Part shown: piece by piece, positions 24,001-34,560 of the stretch
How positions within the stretch are numbered: position 1 is the first letter of the stretch
How the letters are laid out: every line of letters begins with the position of its first letter
From: Macrostomum hystrix
Lineage: Eukaryota; Platyhelminthes; Macrostomidae
Length of the DNA stretch: 64,000 nt
Assembly: GCA_950097015.1 (NCBI GenBank)
Contig: CATNEN010000034.1
Coordinates: 7,396,501 to 7,460,500 of the forward strand
Direction: 5' to 3'
Notes under the pieces: model-generated
Seen by the model: the letters and a program-made list of their open reading frames with translations, nothing else
The model's database searches: none
What the model was told of the DNA's origin: nothing
Made by a program: the position numbers and the translations under genes

Positions 24001-26129
24001 ATCTGTGATATTTTAATAGTCTGGGATATTTAGATATATTATTAATTATTATTATAGAGTCAGTGGCTGAGCGGTCTAACGCGTTTGTCTTTCGCGCCAT
24101 TGTCCCTGAGCTAAATTCCGCGGCGAGGCCACATTCATTCTGGGCGCCGAAGGCGGAGATAAGGCTTGGGGGCTTGTCGTGCCTGACCATGAGAACGTCA
24201 GGGCAGGTGAACACACCTGTTGGAGTGTGTGCTCAGGGATCAGCAGAATGGAATTGCCTCTCCCTGGCTGCAGCACAACATTATTTATTTGTTGATCTGA
24301 AGCCAATCTCCCGCCCACATCCTCCCAGGTCGGCGTTCTCGACGTCGACTGCGAAGGCGCCGGCTGCGAAGCCGACGACGCTCAGAGCACACCGGGCCGC
24401 GCAGTCCGGCACTGCAGCGACCTCGGCTCCCGCATCGAGCTGCGGTTCGGCTTCCCGAAGCTGCCGGCCAGCCGCAGCCGACGCGGCCGCAACAGCGTCG
24501 ACGTCTGCGCCCAGAAGCGCGCCCTGGAGGTCCACGCGCAGCTGGCCGCGCCCAGGCTGGGTCACGTGACTGTGCGCGCCTCGGCCCGCTCCCTGCCGGT
24601 TGTGTTCGTCACGCACGACCAGCAGAAGTCGTCCGCCTACGCCACCGTCTGCTACGACGAGTTATTCTGCGCCAACGCGTCGTCGCCTCGTCTAAGCTTC
24701 GACGTGCCGGCGTCCGTGCCCGTGACGAGCTCGCTGCTGATGTTCGACAGTCTGGCCAGGCGTCAGCTGGCGCAGCCGCTGCTGCCGATGCAGCTGGACT
24801 ATTTCCGGCGGAAGCTGACCGCACTGATTGGTTCGGTGAGGCTCGCGAAGTTTGTGCACAGCCTTTGGGACTGTGCCGCTTAATATATTAGTAATTATAG
24901 TTAATTAAACCATCTGAGGGCTGCGTACGGCTGTTCAGTCCATGGACTGGGGGGGCCGCCATTCCCACCCTCAATAACCCCAGCTAATGCTGGTACCCAT
25001 TTAACAGTAGAGAGATCACGCTATTTTTCTACGATGGCTGCCAAGGCGAATAACCGATTGTCGTGAACTACCACCAAATGGATCTAAATTTTCCACACTT
25101 TACGACGAAATAACTTTCAAAGCCAATAACAAGTAACATTGCTTCAATGGCGAATCCATATTGGTTCCAAAAAGAAACATTTTTTTCAATCTAAAATCGA
25201 GGACCACTAGAATTAGAAAAGACGGGAAACAACGTTTCTTAGAAAGAAATTGAAGGCTGGTTTTCGCGAAAAAGAAAGTACACTACGGAGATTGAAAATT
25301 TACTTTTTCTTAATGATTTAAATGGTGACAGCTTTTGATTGGAAGCAGATAAAAAGTTGATAGAACTTGCCTAACATGTTCTACCGAATGTTATAAAGTG
25401 TTGTACACTACAATTTGATATTTATACACGGTTTTCTTAAACATGAAAGTTCATTATTAAATAAATTGAATTGGATCTTGATTAGTAAAGAAAATCGTAT
25501 AAGGATAAAATTGTAATGTGCAAAACTTTATAACATTCGGTAGAACAGCATTCTGTTCCTCCATGAAGGACTCAGCCGAAGTCGCACTGGATCAGCTGAT
25601 CAAGTTCAAGATGGCCGATCTGCAGAGCCGCAGCCTGTGGGAGTTCTACTATCAGTCCGTGCGCCTCATCAAGCAGCGCTGCCTCGGTCTCTGGGGCGAC
25701 CGCCTGCTGGTTGGTTTCTTAGAAAAGATTGAAGCCGAGCGACTGGTTCGAGCTGACGGTCGACCCGGCGCCTTCCTGATCCGCGTCTCCGAGACCACCG
25801 GCCGGCTGTCCGTCACCCGCTGCCGCGGCCGGGCCCAGGCCGAGTCCTTGGATCCCTTCACTGATGCCGAGCTGCAGGCGACCGCCTTGGCCGACCGGCT
25901 GATGAACGACTCTGGCCTGGCCTGGCTGATCACCGCCGACAGCCGCAGCCTGGCCAAATCAGCTGCGCTGGCTAGTCACGTGACCCTGGCCCAACCGCCA
26001 GCAACGTCGCCAGCCGCCGACGGCTACGTGCCGAGGCGACGTCGTCTGCGGACCGACGAGGGCGACGATATGAATGACTGCGCCATCATCGACTTCAGCG
26101 GTCAGAGCGACTGCCTGCCAAACTTTTAG
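18004..26129 (+). CDS. STAT: STAT transcription factor, STAT5-like
   Basis: Six exons: 18004-18063 (MDDRLSRLLRLCELDRGVLE), 19554-19843, 22481-22628, 23424-23861, 24329-24835, 25569-26129; every junction is GT-AG and in frame, giving about 667 residues. N-terminal domain: exons 1-3, with DNPQND and YEKEPHELVRLMQ, which parallels the STAT5 stretch before its coiled coil. Exons 3-4 give a short coiled-coil region and enter the DNA-binding domain (QRKSNYCLTVRC). Exon 5 carries SLPVVFVTH near residue 400 and YATVCYDELF, resembling STAT5/6 SLPVVVI...ATVLWDN. Exon 6 holds the linker (SLWEFYYQSVRLIK, GDRLLVGFLEK) and SH2 with FLIRVS near residue 552, keeping the phosphotyrosine-binding Arg, then DGYVPRRRR with the activation Tyr near 634. 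In STATs this Tyr is phosphorylated by JAK-type kinases, driving SH2-mediated dimerisation and nuclear entry. Only 33 residues follow the Tyr, so a classical transactivation domain is missing. The start of exon 6 at gaag|GAC is chosen because it alone keeps phase 0. Confidence 0.9.
18222..18302 (-). mobile_element. SINE-1 internal fragment in STAT intron 1
   Basis: Contains cagtccgtggactgggg, cacccaccct and ccccagctactg, in the order found in the full minus-strand SINE-1 copies at 54560 and 58192. It directly abuts the 33-bp array that begins at 18303. Confidence 0.65.
18303..19540. repeat. 33-bp minisatellite in STAT intron 1
   Basis: About 37 units of 33 bp (gtgaaccgagaagcacaacc plus gcctgaccataga), with a gtgaactgag subtype in blocks. 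It runs to within 15 bp of the exon 2 acceptor. The minus-strand open frames of 400+ residues in all three frames are artefacts. Its core resembles the SINE-1 segment gtgaactgaagca. Confidence 0.95.
19868..22475. repeat. 25-bp minisatellite filling STAT intron 2
   Basis: About 104 units of 25 bp (caaatccaattcggacacca plus atcct), with cccatccg, cccattcg, ccaattcg and cacattcg subtypes. It starts about 25 bp after the donor and ends within the acceptor tract: the last partial unit, caaatcccatttctccag, is the 3' splice site. Because 25 is not a multiple of 3 and no phase contains a stop, all three plus frames read open for nearly 900 codons; none is a gene. Confidence 0.96.
22693..22985 (+). 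mobile_element. SINE-1, full-length tRNA-derived copy
   Basis: The head holds tRNA-like A box gtagcctagtggttagagcg and B box gggttcgattctcg. The body reads cagttcacccagctg, cagtccacggactg and cttcagatgcgccgcgc. The tail is an aat-rich run. It lies in the STAT intron after exon 22481-22628. Confidence 0.85.
22990..23296 (-). mobile_element. SINE-2, second tRNA-derived family
   Basis: On the minus strand the head reads gtggcagagcggttaacgcg (A box) and ggttcgaatccgtgg (B box), followed by gcgaggccacattt, gggggcttgtcgtgc and agtcagggcag. It shares these blocks with the copy at 24058. It is back to back with the SINE-1 copy. Confidence 0.8.
24058..24275 (+). mobile_element. SINE-2 copy in STAT intron 4
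   Basis: Head cagtggctgagcggtctaac, then gcgaggccacattcattctg, gggggcttgtcgtgcctgac, gagaacgtcagggcagg and gtgtgctcagggatcagc, matching the 22990-23296 copy in order. The B box is eroded. It ends about 50 bp before the exon 24329 acceptor. A short gggatattttgataatct repeat (23890-24020) precedes it. Confidence 0.75.
24911..25008 (-). mobile_element. SINE-1 fragment in STAT intron 5
   Basis: Minus-strand body fragment: catctgagggctgcgtacgg, ttcagtccatggactggggg, cacccaccct-like and gctaatgctggtacccattt. The tRNA-like head is absent. Confidence 0.75.
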
Positions 26130-26189
26130 CTTTTGTAACAGTTTTATGATGGACAGGTGTGGCGTTTCAGGGTTGGCAGGTATCACATT

Positions 26190-26815
26190 TTTGGAACAGG
26201 TAAACAGGTGAAACAGTTATAGGATTAACAGGTAAAGCAGTTACAGGGTTAACAGGTGAAACAGTTACAGGGTTAACAGGGGAACAGTTACAGGGTTAAC
26301 AGGGGAAACAGTTACAGGGTTAACAGGTGAAACAGTGAAACAGTTACAGGGTTAACAGGTGAAACAGTGAAACAGTTACAGGGTTAACAGGTGAAGTAGT
26401 TACAGGGTTAACAGGTGAAGCAGTTACAGGGTTAACAGGTGAAACAGTGAAACAGTTACAGGATTAACAGGTGAAGCAGTTACAGGGTTAACAGGTGAAA
26501 CAGTGAAACAGTTACGGGGTTAACAGGGGAAACAGTAACAGGATTAACAGGTGAAACAGTGAAACAGTTACAGGGTTAACAGGTGAAACAGTGAAACAGT
26601 TACAGGGTTAACAGGTGAAGTAGTTACAGGGTTAACAGGGGAAACAGTTACAGGATTAACAGGGGAAACAGTTACAGGATTAACAGGGGAAACAGTTACA
26701 GGATTAACAGGGGAAACAGTTACAGGATTAACAGGGGAAACAGTTACAGGGTTAACAGGTGAAGCAGTGAAACAGTTACAGGGTTAACAGGTGAATCAGT
26801 TACAGTGTCGGTGAG
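26190..26815. repeat. Composite 22-32-bp minisatellite after STAT stop
   Basis: Units of acagttacagggttaacagg plus tgaa, some with an extra gtgaaacagtg insert, so two unit lengths alternate. It begins about 60 bp after the stop and is probably in the 3' UTR or just beyond. The stretch 26820-27200 shows no gene. Confidence 0.9.
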
Positions 26816-27202
26816 ACAGCTCTAGATTGGCAGCGTCTAGTGTGCGGGCTTTAAAAGTACACACATTGTGCTCAAATGTTGAAAGCGTGTTTTTATTAGT
26901 TTTTATTCTCTCATACTGTCTATATGCGCCAATGATTGACCAATAATCACATTTTATATTTTTTTTTGTTTTTTTGTTATTTCCAAAATTAGTTTTTCAA
27001 TGGATATGTGCCATTCATTACTCCACTCCTTATTAGCCTAAGACTTACGTACTAAATATACTCAAGTACGCCGTGTATTTGGGAACTATTTAACGAACTT
27101 TTTTGGACATAAAAGTAACAGTTCTTAAACCTTTAAATTCTTCATCTAAGTTTCCTGTTCCAGAAGCAGAAACAAGATAAGATACGCTGGGGTGTTTTAA
27201 AA

Positions 27203-27457
27203 CTACCACCGGAACGGATTTGGTCTGACAGGCTTGCGACAGACGGCTCGATTGCCAACGTAGCGACACTCATAGCTTTTGCAGCAGGCGCATTTGAACA
27301 TGCCGCATGACTCGCCTTCCGGGATGCAGCTGTCGTGACAGAATGGCCAGTAGCTGGGTATAAGGTCCAGCAGACTGGAACTGCGTTGTTCTGACTGCGC
27401 TACTGTGGACCAGCAGGGCAGGACTAGGCAGCATAGCAACACCAGCCTGACTGACAT
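27203..27457 (-). CDS. Secreted cysteine-rich, cystine-knot-like peptide
   Basis: 84 residues on the minus strand. The first ~20 form a hydrophobic signal peptide (MSVRLVLLCCLVLPCWSTVA), followed by a short spacer and an 8-Cys module spaced C-x3-C-x6-C-x4-C-x1-C-C-x4-C-x8-C, then a proline/arginine tail. The adjacent CC pair and loop sizes fit inhibitor-cystine-knot peptides, a fold used in secreted toxins, antimicrobials and signalling peptides; nothing here tells which. The ATG lies 13 nt after a good acceptor (ttcacaccctcag on the minus strand), so the start follows an upstream untranslated exon or a trans-spliced leader. Upstream is the 50-bp array, each unit of which carries a donor-like GAG|GTGAGA. 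Confidence 0.7.
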   Translation of the reverse strand: MSVRLVLLCCLVLPCWSTVAQSEQRSSSLLDLIPSYWPFCHDSCIPEGESCGMFKCACCKSYECRYVGNRAVCRKPVRPNPFRW

Positions 27458-27486
27458 CTGACGGCTGAGTCTGAGGGTGTGAAGTT

Positions 27487-28285
27487 AATATATTGTCAGT
27501 GTGATATGCTGTATGAGATGTGTGAGATCTCACCTCATGATATTGTCAGTGTGATATGCTGTATGAGATGTGTGAGATCTCACCTCATGATATTGTCAGT
27601 GTGATATGCTGTATGAGATGTGTGAGATCTCACCTCATGATATTGTCAGTGTGATATGCTGTATGAGATGTGTGAGATCTCACCTCATGATGTTGTCAGT
27701 GTGATATGCTGTATGAGATGTGTGAGATCTCACCTCATGATGTTGTCAGTGTGATATGCTGTATGAGATGTGTGAGATCTCACCTCATGATGTTGTCAGT
27801 GTGATATGCTGTATGAGATGTGTGAGATCTCACCTCATGATATTGTCAGTGTGATATGCTGTATGAGATGTGTGAGATCTCACCTCATGATATTGTCAGT
27901 GTGATATGCTGTATGAGATTTGTGAGATCTCACCTCATGATATTGTCAGTGTGATATTGTGTATGAGATGTGTGAGATCTCACCTCATGATATTGTCAGT
28001 GTGATATGCTGTATGAGATGTGTGAGATCTCACCTCATGATATTGTCAGTGTGATATGCTGTATGAGATGTGTGAGATCTCACCTCATGATATTGTCAGT
28101 GTGATATTGTGTATGAGATGTGTGAGATCTCACCTCATGATATTGTCAGTGTGATATTGTGTATGAGATGTGTGAGATCTCACCTCATGATATTGTCAGT
28201 GTGATATTGTGTATGAGATGTGTGAGATCTCACCTCATGATATTGTCAGTGTGATATTGTGTATGAGATGTGTGAGATCTCACGT
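27487..28285. repeat. 50-bp minisatellite upstream of the cysteine-rich gene
   Basis: Sixteen units of 50 bp. Each contains the palindrome gtgagatctcac and, on the minus strand, atgaggtgagatctcac, a near-consensus splice donor. Units are almost identical; a gctgtatg/ttgtgtatg variant separates an upper and a lower block. Confidence 0.95.
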
Positions 28286-28299
28286 CACCTCAGGAATCC

Positions 28300-28631
28300 A
28301 GCAAACTCAGGAATTGAGCTGTGTCAAAGCAATCATATCAGCCTTATCTATCATGACTATAAATTATTAACTAAATAAAGTAGGGACTCACCCGGTCATT
28401 TTCAGCTGACTGACTGTCGAGTTTAGGTAACTATAATGCACTGCCGCTTACAGACAACTGTAATAATGCTAAGATTCTGTTTTACACTGAACTCTGAACT
28501 TTGTTCTTACAGACTTCTAGCATAGAAAATGCATTTCTAGCTAATTTATTATCTTTGAAATTATTGTTCGAATGTCTATGGTCGAATTTAATCTTTGAAA
28601 ATCTATTTTTCTTAGAAAATAGCGCTCTGCA
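28300..28631. other. Presumed 5' region of cysteine-rich gene
   Basis: AT-rich. On the minus strand, ggattcctgag|gtgacgtgag at about 28275-28305 could be the 5' untranslated exon end and donor of the cysteine-rich gene. No firm promoter element is visible. Confidence 0.35.
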
Positions 28632-28958
28632 TTAGTGCGGGCGTGCAGATTCCACATTAAAATCGATACACATTTCAACTAATTTTATCATTGTAGTACG
28701 ATAAAAGCGGTCTTTCGCGTCCCTAGGGAAATCCCAAAAATAGGTTAAACTCAAAATGTCTATGGTCTTTAAGCTATTTGCTGGTGTGCTCCGATCGAAA
28801 TACTTTCGAAGCTTAGCTAGATCATCGTCTTCTATGGAGCTGGATCTCTTTACTTCTCCGCCGTTCTCCAGAAACAGTTTAGCAGCAGCTTTTAACATAT
28901 TGTTCGCTTTTTTGAACAGCTGGTTAGATATGATATCCACTCCACAGAGTTTAACTCG
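28632..28958 (-). pseudogene. Possible recombinase-like fragment
   Basis: An open stretch of about 109 codons without an ATG (a GTG at 28940 is the only start-like codon), so it is an exon or a broken copy. It reads NQLFKKANNMLKAAAKLF, then IEDDDLAKLRKYFDRSTPAN, then LTYFWDFPRDAKDRFYR. The D-D-L-x-K-L-x-x-Y-F block followed by a hydrophobic helix is reminiscent of the N-terminal part of Crypton/DUF3504-type tyrosine recombinases, but the RGRE-like motif is not there. I treat it as a mobile-element relic at low confidence. Confidence 0.25.
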
Positions 28959-29105
28959 CTATATTCGGCCATAGACATAAGTAATATAGACATCGGTCTT
29001 TAATGGGTGTTTCCCCAGTCAGGCGGTCTTACGCGTCCTCGGACTGATCCATTTTTAGAGAAATCTTTAAAATAGATGGGGAAACTAATATCGTACTACA
29101 ATAAC

Positions 29106-29176
29106 CCTATAGCACGGTTTCCTCGGTCTTTAATGTCTATGGCCTCGAGGCGCTTCGCGCGGAAACCATGCTATAG
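29106..29176. repeat. Inverted repeat, 16-bp arms
   Basis: Left arm ctatagcacggtttcc (29107-29122) and right arm ggaaaccatgctatag pair at 15 of 16 positions around a loop of about 39 bp rich in cctcgaggcgcttcgcgc. It may be a fold-back element or MITE remnant. Confidence 0.6.
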
Positions 29177-29221
29177 TATTACATTGAAACAGGTTTGAAT
29201 CTTTGTTTATTCCGGTTCTTA

Positions 29222-29330
29222 GAATGCTGCGTACAATTCTGTTCAGTCCATGGACTTCTGCCCCAGCTGATACTGTTGCCCGTGAGATTGGAACCCTCGA
29301 CCACCAGGTGCTGCAGCTCCCCTGTGTAAT
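29222..29330 (-). mobile_element. SINE-1 fragment, decayed
   Basis: Contains gctgcgtacaattctgttca, gtccatggact, ccccagctgatactg and a B-box-like ggaaccctcgacc, in SINE-1 minus order. Strongly diverged. Confidence 0.5.
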
Positions 29331-30644
29331 ATTTATAATTTCCTGTTCCCCTTGTTTCATCTTATTTTAATGTCTCTAACGGCTGTAGTAGTAAATTGGC
29401 AGGAAAGAAAACAAAAAGTAGCAAATTAATCAGTTAGAGGGGCCGATGATCAGGGCTCCGCTACTGACAGCTGCGCAAATCACTTCCAATTCGTATAATG
29501 CCTTTTTGTTAACAAAAAAGCTCAGTCTAATGTTAGACTGCCTTGGAAGAAATATACACAGCTGACAGTGCCGAGCCGGTAGAAGGTTTGTACGAGCTTC
29601 GCCAGCTGCAGGTAACGAGCTGTGAGTGCGGCCTCTCGGCATCAGCTGTCATAATGGCTTTCTCTTCTAAGCATGGTCGCCGAGAAAACGCATCCTGTAC
29701 AGCTGATGTCGAAATGATTCGGCTCAGTTGTTTCAAGTCCTGCTTTCGGCCTGCAGTGTTGTTGGCAACAACTTTCTTCTGGCTGGCTGTTGGCCTGTCG
29801 GTGGCGATTTCGACTCGCTTTAAATCCTAACGCCGCTATCTCTAAATGGGTATCGCCCGCCGCCACCACCCACGTGAGACCGGTCGAGCTGAGTTGGGTT
29901 TGAGCGAACAGTTTCAAAGATAACGGGGGGCGGCCAAGTGTTGCCCTTCTGAGCGGGCCCCCCCCCGCGAGTTGATTTCTAAATTGAAGCGGAGGTTGGG
30001 GCTGCCTTATCTCATAGGTGGCTATAGTAGGAGACCTTTGGCTTTGTGCTCAGAAACATGACTTCTCAAGCAAGCTGAATAGTTCGCACAGTCTAAGGCC
30101 TTATCTAATTAGCGACCCGTGGTTACCATAGAGCTGCAGGCTGCTTCTTGGCCTTATCTCACTTGGTCTGAAGAAATGGGCTCCACTGACCTTCCACTTT
30201 CAGGTGATCTGCTTCTAGGGGGGTTGAGCAGGCAGGGGCTGTGCTGCATGGATGGCACTATAGCTATAGAGATCGCGTAGAACCCCCCCAATATGCGGGT
30301 GCAGCATTGAAATCAGCTGAGAGCAGTCAGCTGAGCATAGTTAAGCGTCTGCACTTTTTTATAGCTCGCTTTTTTAAGAAAACTTCTCTTAAAAATTGTT
30401 TTTGCTCCGAATATGATTTGCTTGATTTCTAATTTCAATCAAAATCTTAGACATTTTTACTCTAACAATTGTATCTAACACCTTAGTCTAACACAGTCTA
30501 TCTAACAGCCGTGCAAGGAAGACTAAAGCAGACTGACTATTTGTGTTTCATAATGGGATGAATTGCAAGCGGTTTTATTGATTAGTGTAGATTATATTTT
30601 TGAAAAAGTTGCTTATAATCGTATTTTCTTCTTAAGTGATTTTT
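29331..30644. other. No recognisable gene
   Basis: Overlapping open frames of 60-95 codons exist on both strands at 29430-29917, but none shows domains, consistent codon bias or splice context. A homopolymer-rich gggcccccccccgcg patch is at about 29956. Confidence 0.5.
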
Positions 30645-33115
30645 TTTCAACTCTAACCTTATCATTACCCTTGTCTCCCATTTCTAACACTTAATCATTA
30701 CCCTTGTCTCCCATTTCTAACACTTACTCATTACCCTTGTCTCCCATTTCTAACACTTAATCATTACCCTTGTCTCCCATTTCTAGCACTTAATCATTAC
30801 CCTTGTCTCCCATTTCTAACACTTAATCATTACCCTTGTCTCCCATTTCTAACACTTAATCATTACCCTTGTCTCCCATTTCTAACACTTAATCATTACC
30901 CTTGTCTCCCATTTCTAACACTTAATCATTACCCTTGTCTCCCATTTCTAACACTTAATCATTACCCTTGTCTCCCATTTCTAACACTTACTCATTACCC
31001 TTGTCTCCCATTTCTAACACTTAATCATTACCCTTGTCTCCCATTTCTAGCACTTAATCATTACCCTTGTCTCCCATTTCTAACACTTAATCATTACCCT
31101 TGTCTCCCATTTCTAACACTTAATCATTACCCTTGTCTCCCATTTCTAACACATAATCATTACCCTTGTCTCCCATTTCTAACACTTAATCATTACCCTT
31201 GTCTCCCATTTCTAACACTTAATCATTACCCTTGTCTCCCATTTCTAACACTTAATCATTACCCTTGTCTCCCATTTCTAACACTTAATCATTACCCTTG
31301 TCTCCCATTTCCAACAGTATGTCATTACCCCCTGTCTACCATTTCCAACAGTATGTCATTACCCCTAGTCTCCCATTTCCAACAGTATGTCATTACCCCT
31401 TGTCTCCCATTTCCAACAGTATGTCATTACCCCTTGTCTCCCATTTCCAACAGTATGTCATTACCCCTTGTCTCCCATTTCCAACAGTATGTCATTACCC
31501 CTTGTCTCCCATTTCCAACAGTATGTCATTACCCCTTGTCTCCCATTTCCAACAGTATGTCATTACCCCTTGTCTCCCATTTCCAACAGTATGTCATTAC
31601 CCCTTGTCTACCATTTCCAACAGTATGTCATTACCCCTTGTCTCCCATTTCCAACAGTATGTCATTACCCCCTGTCTACCATTTCCAACAGTATGTCATT
31701 ACCCCTTGTCTCCCATTTCCAACAGTATGTCATTACCCCCTGTCTACCATTTCCAACAGTATGTCATTACCCCTAGTCTCCCATTTCCAACAGTATGTCA
31801 TTACCCCTTGTCTCCCATTTCCAACAGTATGTCATTACCCCTTGTCTCCCATTTCCAACAGTATGTCATTACCCCTTGTCTCCCATTTCCAACAGTATGT
31901 CATTACCCCTTGTCTCCCATTTCCAACAGTATGTCATTACCCCTAGTCTCCCATTTCCAACAGTATGTCATTACCCCTTGTCTCCCATTTCCAACAGTAT
32001 GTCATTACCCCTTGTCTCCCATTTCCAACAGTATGTCATTACCCCTTGTCTCCCATTTCCAACAGTATGTCATTACTCCTTGTCTCCCATTTCCAACAGT
32101 ATGTCATTACCCCTTGTCTCCCATTTCCAACAGTATGTCATTACTCCTTGTCTCCCATTTCCAACAGAATGTCATTACCCCTTGTCTCCCATTTCAGCAG
32201 TCGGTCATTACCCCTTGTCTCCCATTTCCAACAGTATGTCATTACCCCTTGTCTCCCATTTCCAACAGTATGTCATTACCCCTTGTCTACCATTTCCAAC
32301 AGTATGTCATTACCCCTTGTCTCCCATTTCCAACAGTATGTCATTACCCCTTGTCTCCCATTTCCAACAGTATGTCATTACCCCTTGTCTCCCATTTCCA
32401 ACAGTATCGTCATTACCCCTTGTCTACCATTTCCAACAGTATGTCATTACCCCTTGTCTACCATTTCCAACAGTATGTCATTACCCCTTGTCTCCCATTT
32501 CCAACAGTATTGTCATTACCCCTTGTCTACCATTTCCAACAGTATGTCATTACCCCTTGTCTACCATTTCCAACAGTATGTCATTACCCCTTGTCTCCCA
32601 TTTCCAACAGTATGTCATTACCCCTTGTCTCCCATTTCCAACAGTATGTCATTACCCCTTGTCTCCCATTTCCAACAGTATGTCATTACCCCTTGTCTCC
32701 CATTTCCAACAGTATGTCATTACCCATTGTCTCCCATTTCCAACAGTATTGTCATTACCCCTTGTCTACCATTTCCAACAGTATGTCATTACCCCTTGTC
32801 TCCCATTTCCAACAGTATTGTCATTACCCCTTGTCTACCATTTCCAACAGTATGTCATTACCCCTTGTCTACCATTTCCAACAGTATGTCATTACCCCTT
32901 GTCTCCCATTTCCAACAGTATGTCATTACCCCTTGTCTCCCATTTCCAACAGTATGTCATTACCCCTTGTCTCCCATTTCCAACAGTATTGTCATTACCC
33001 CTTGTCTCCCATTTCCAACAGTATGTCATTACCCCTTGTCTACCATTTCCAACAGTATGTCATTATCTCTTGTCTACCATTGCTAACAGTCAGTTAATAC
33101 CCCTTGTCTAGCATT
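30645..33115. repeat. Two fused minisatellites: 33-bp then 34-bp
   Basis: 30645-31310: about 20 units of 33 bp (acttaatcattacccttgtc plus tcccatttctaac). 31310-33115: about 53 units of 34 bp (agtatgtcattaccccttgt plus ctcccatttccaac). The two share tcattaccc...ttgtct[ca]ccatttc, so both derive from one ancestral unit. The switch at about 31310 is abrupt. Open frames of up to 599 codons are artefacts. Confidence 0.95.
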
Positions 33116-33980
33116 TCAACAGTCTGTATTAGCTTTCGAGACTACTTTTAGTAGGGGCTATTAGATTTTATGGAAAATTTTAGCGAAAATATGTATAATT
33201 TGAAAGAGATATAAAAATGCGTGCACGTGTGATTAACTTCAATTGTCTCCCACTTTTATATCATTAAATAGTAGAATATAATTTTTTTATATAATAATTA
33301 AAAATATAAGCAGAAATTAATATCTAAATCAGCATCATTACAGAAAAAATCATGCCGATCTGTTATCCAGGCACAAATATCCCATCCCCACCCCATTCAC
33401 AGCAGCTCGCAAATCTAGTGTGTAGCGTCCGAACGGCCCATAGCAGGAAATGCTTCTAGAATGCTGCAGAATGTGGAACCTGAGAGCAAGTCTTGAAAAT
33501 CCAAGCCGTCTGGCAAGCCGGAAGCTACCGTTGTTTCTTCTCTCTATAGTTGGGAATTCGCAATTATCGATGCAACCTCCGGGTAGGTGAGAATTGAAAA
33601 ACTCGCTGACCCGTGGCGTGGCTCGGACAATTCTTATTATTATTATCATTATTTATTATTCCGTTACGATAAAGTCGCGTGTTGCCCGCTTCGAATCTGA
33701 GGAAGAAAATGCGGGTTCTCATTAATTTTCCCAACTTTTTGCACCTTCCGTTCCGTCTGTCTGTGTGGTTGATTCTCCACTTTGCCGCCAAGAATTCTTT
33801 GGGTGCGGGTCCCGCATATTTGAAATGTGTTGAACAATTTCTATCTCATAGTTCGTCTGTGTGACTGTTTTAGCTAGTGACTCAATATATGGAATAGCGA
33901 TAGGAAGGTATAATAAAGTTTGGGTTGGAGAATTGTCTTGGAATACAAACAACTCAAGCTTGTTTTAGGGCAAAGATTTT
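33116..33980. other. No recognisable gene
   Basis: AT-rich spacer. A minus-strand open stretch at 33350-33649 has no domain I recognise and no credible start context. Confidence 0.5.
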
Positions 33981-33984
33981 TGCC

Positions 33985-34560
33985 AGCTTCCACACAGCTT
34001 CCACACAGCTTCCACACAGCTTCCACACAGCTTCCACACAGCTTCCACACCGCTTCCACACAGCTTCCACACCGCTTCCACACCGCTTCCACACAGCTTC
34101 CACACCGCTTCCACACCGCTTCCACACAGTTTCCACACAGTTTCCACACAGTTTCCACACAGTTTCCACACAGCTTCCACACCGCTTCCACACCGCTTCC
34201 ACACAGTTTCCACACAGTTTCCACACAGTTTCCACACAGCTTCCACACCGCTTCCACACAGTTTCCACACAGTTTCCACACAGTTTCCACACAGCTTCCA
34301 CACCGCTTCCACACCGCTTCCACACAGTTTCCACACAGTTTCCACACAGTTTCCACACCGCTTCCACACCGCTTCCACACCGCTTCCACACTGCTTCCAC
34401 ACAGCTTCCACACAGCTTCCACACCGCTTCCACACCGCTTCCACACAGCTTACACACAGCTTCCACACAGCTTTCACACCGCTTCCACACAGCTTCCACA
34501 TTGCTTTCACACAACTTCTATGTATCTTCCATATAGTTTCCACATAGCTTCCATTTTGCT
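33985..34560. repeat. 11-bp minisatellite
   Basis: About 52 units of cttccacacag, with cttccacaccg and tttccacacag variants arranged in repeating blocks of 3-8. Because 11 is not a multiple of 3, all frames read open on both strands. 34561-34990 shows nothing. Confidence 0.95.

Noticed and set aside
24076-24883. Minus-strand and alternative-frame ORFs over STAT exon 5
   Set aside because: Shadows of GC-rich coding sequence; only one plus frame carries STAT motifs and fits the splice phases.
31298-33111. ORFs of 197-599 codons with PLSPISNSMSLP-type repeats
   Set aside because: Array artefact (34-bp unit), open in several frames at once, with no flanking gene structure.
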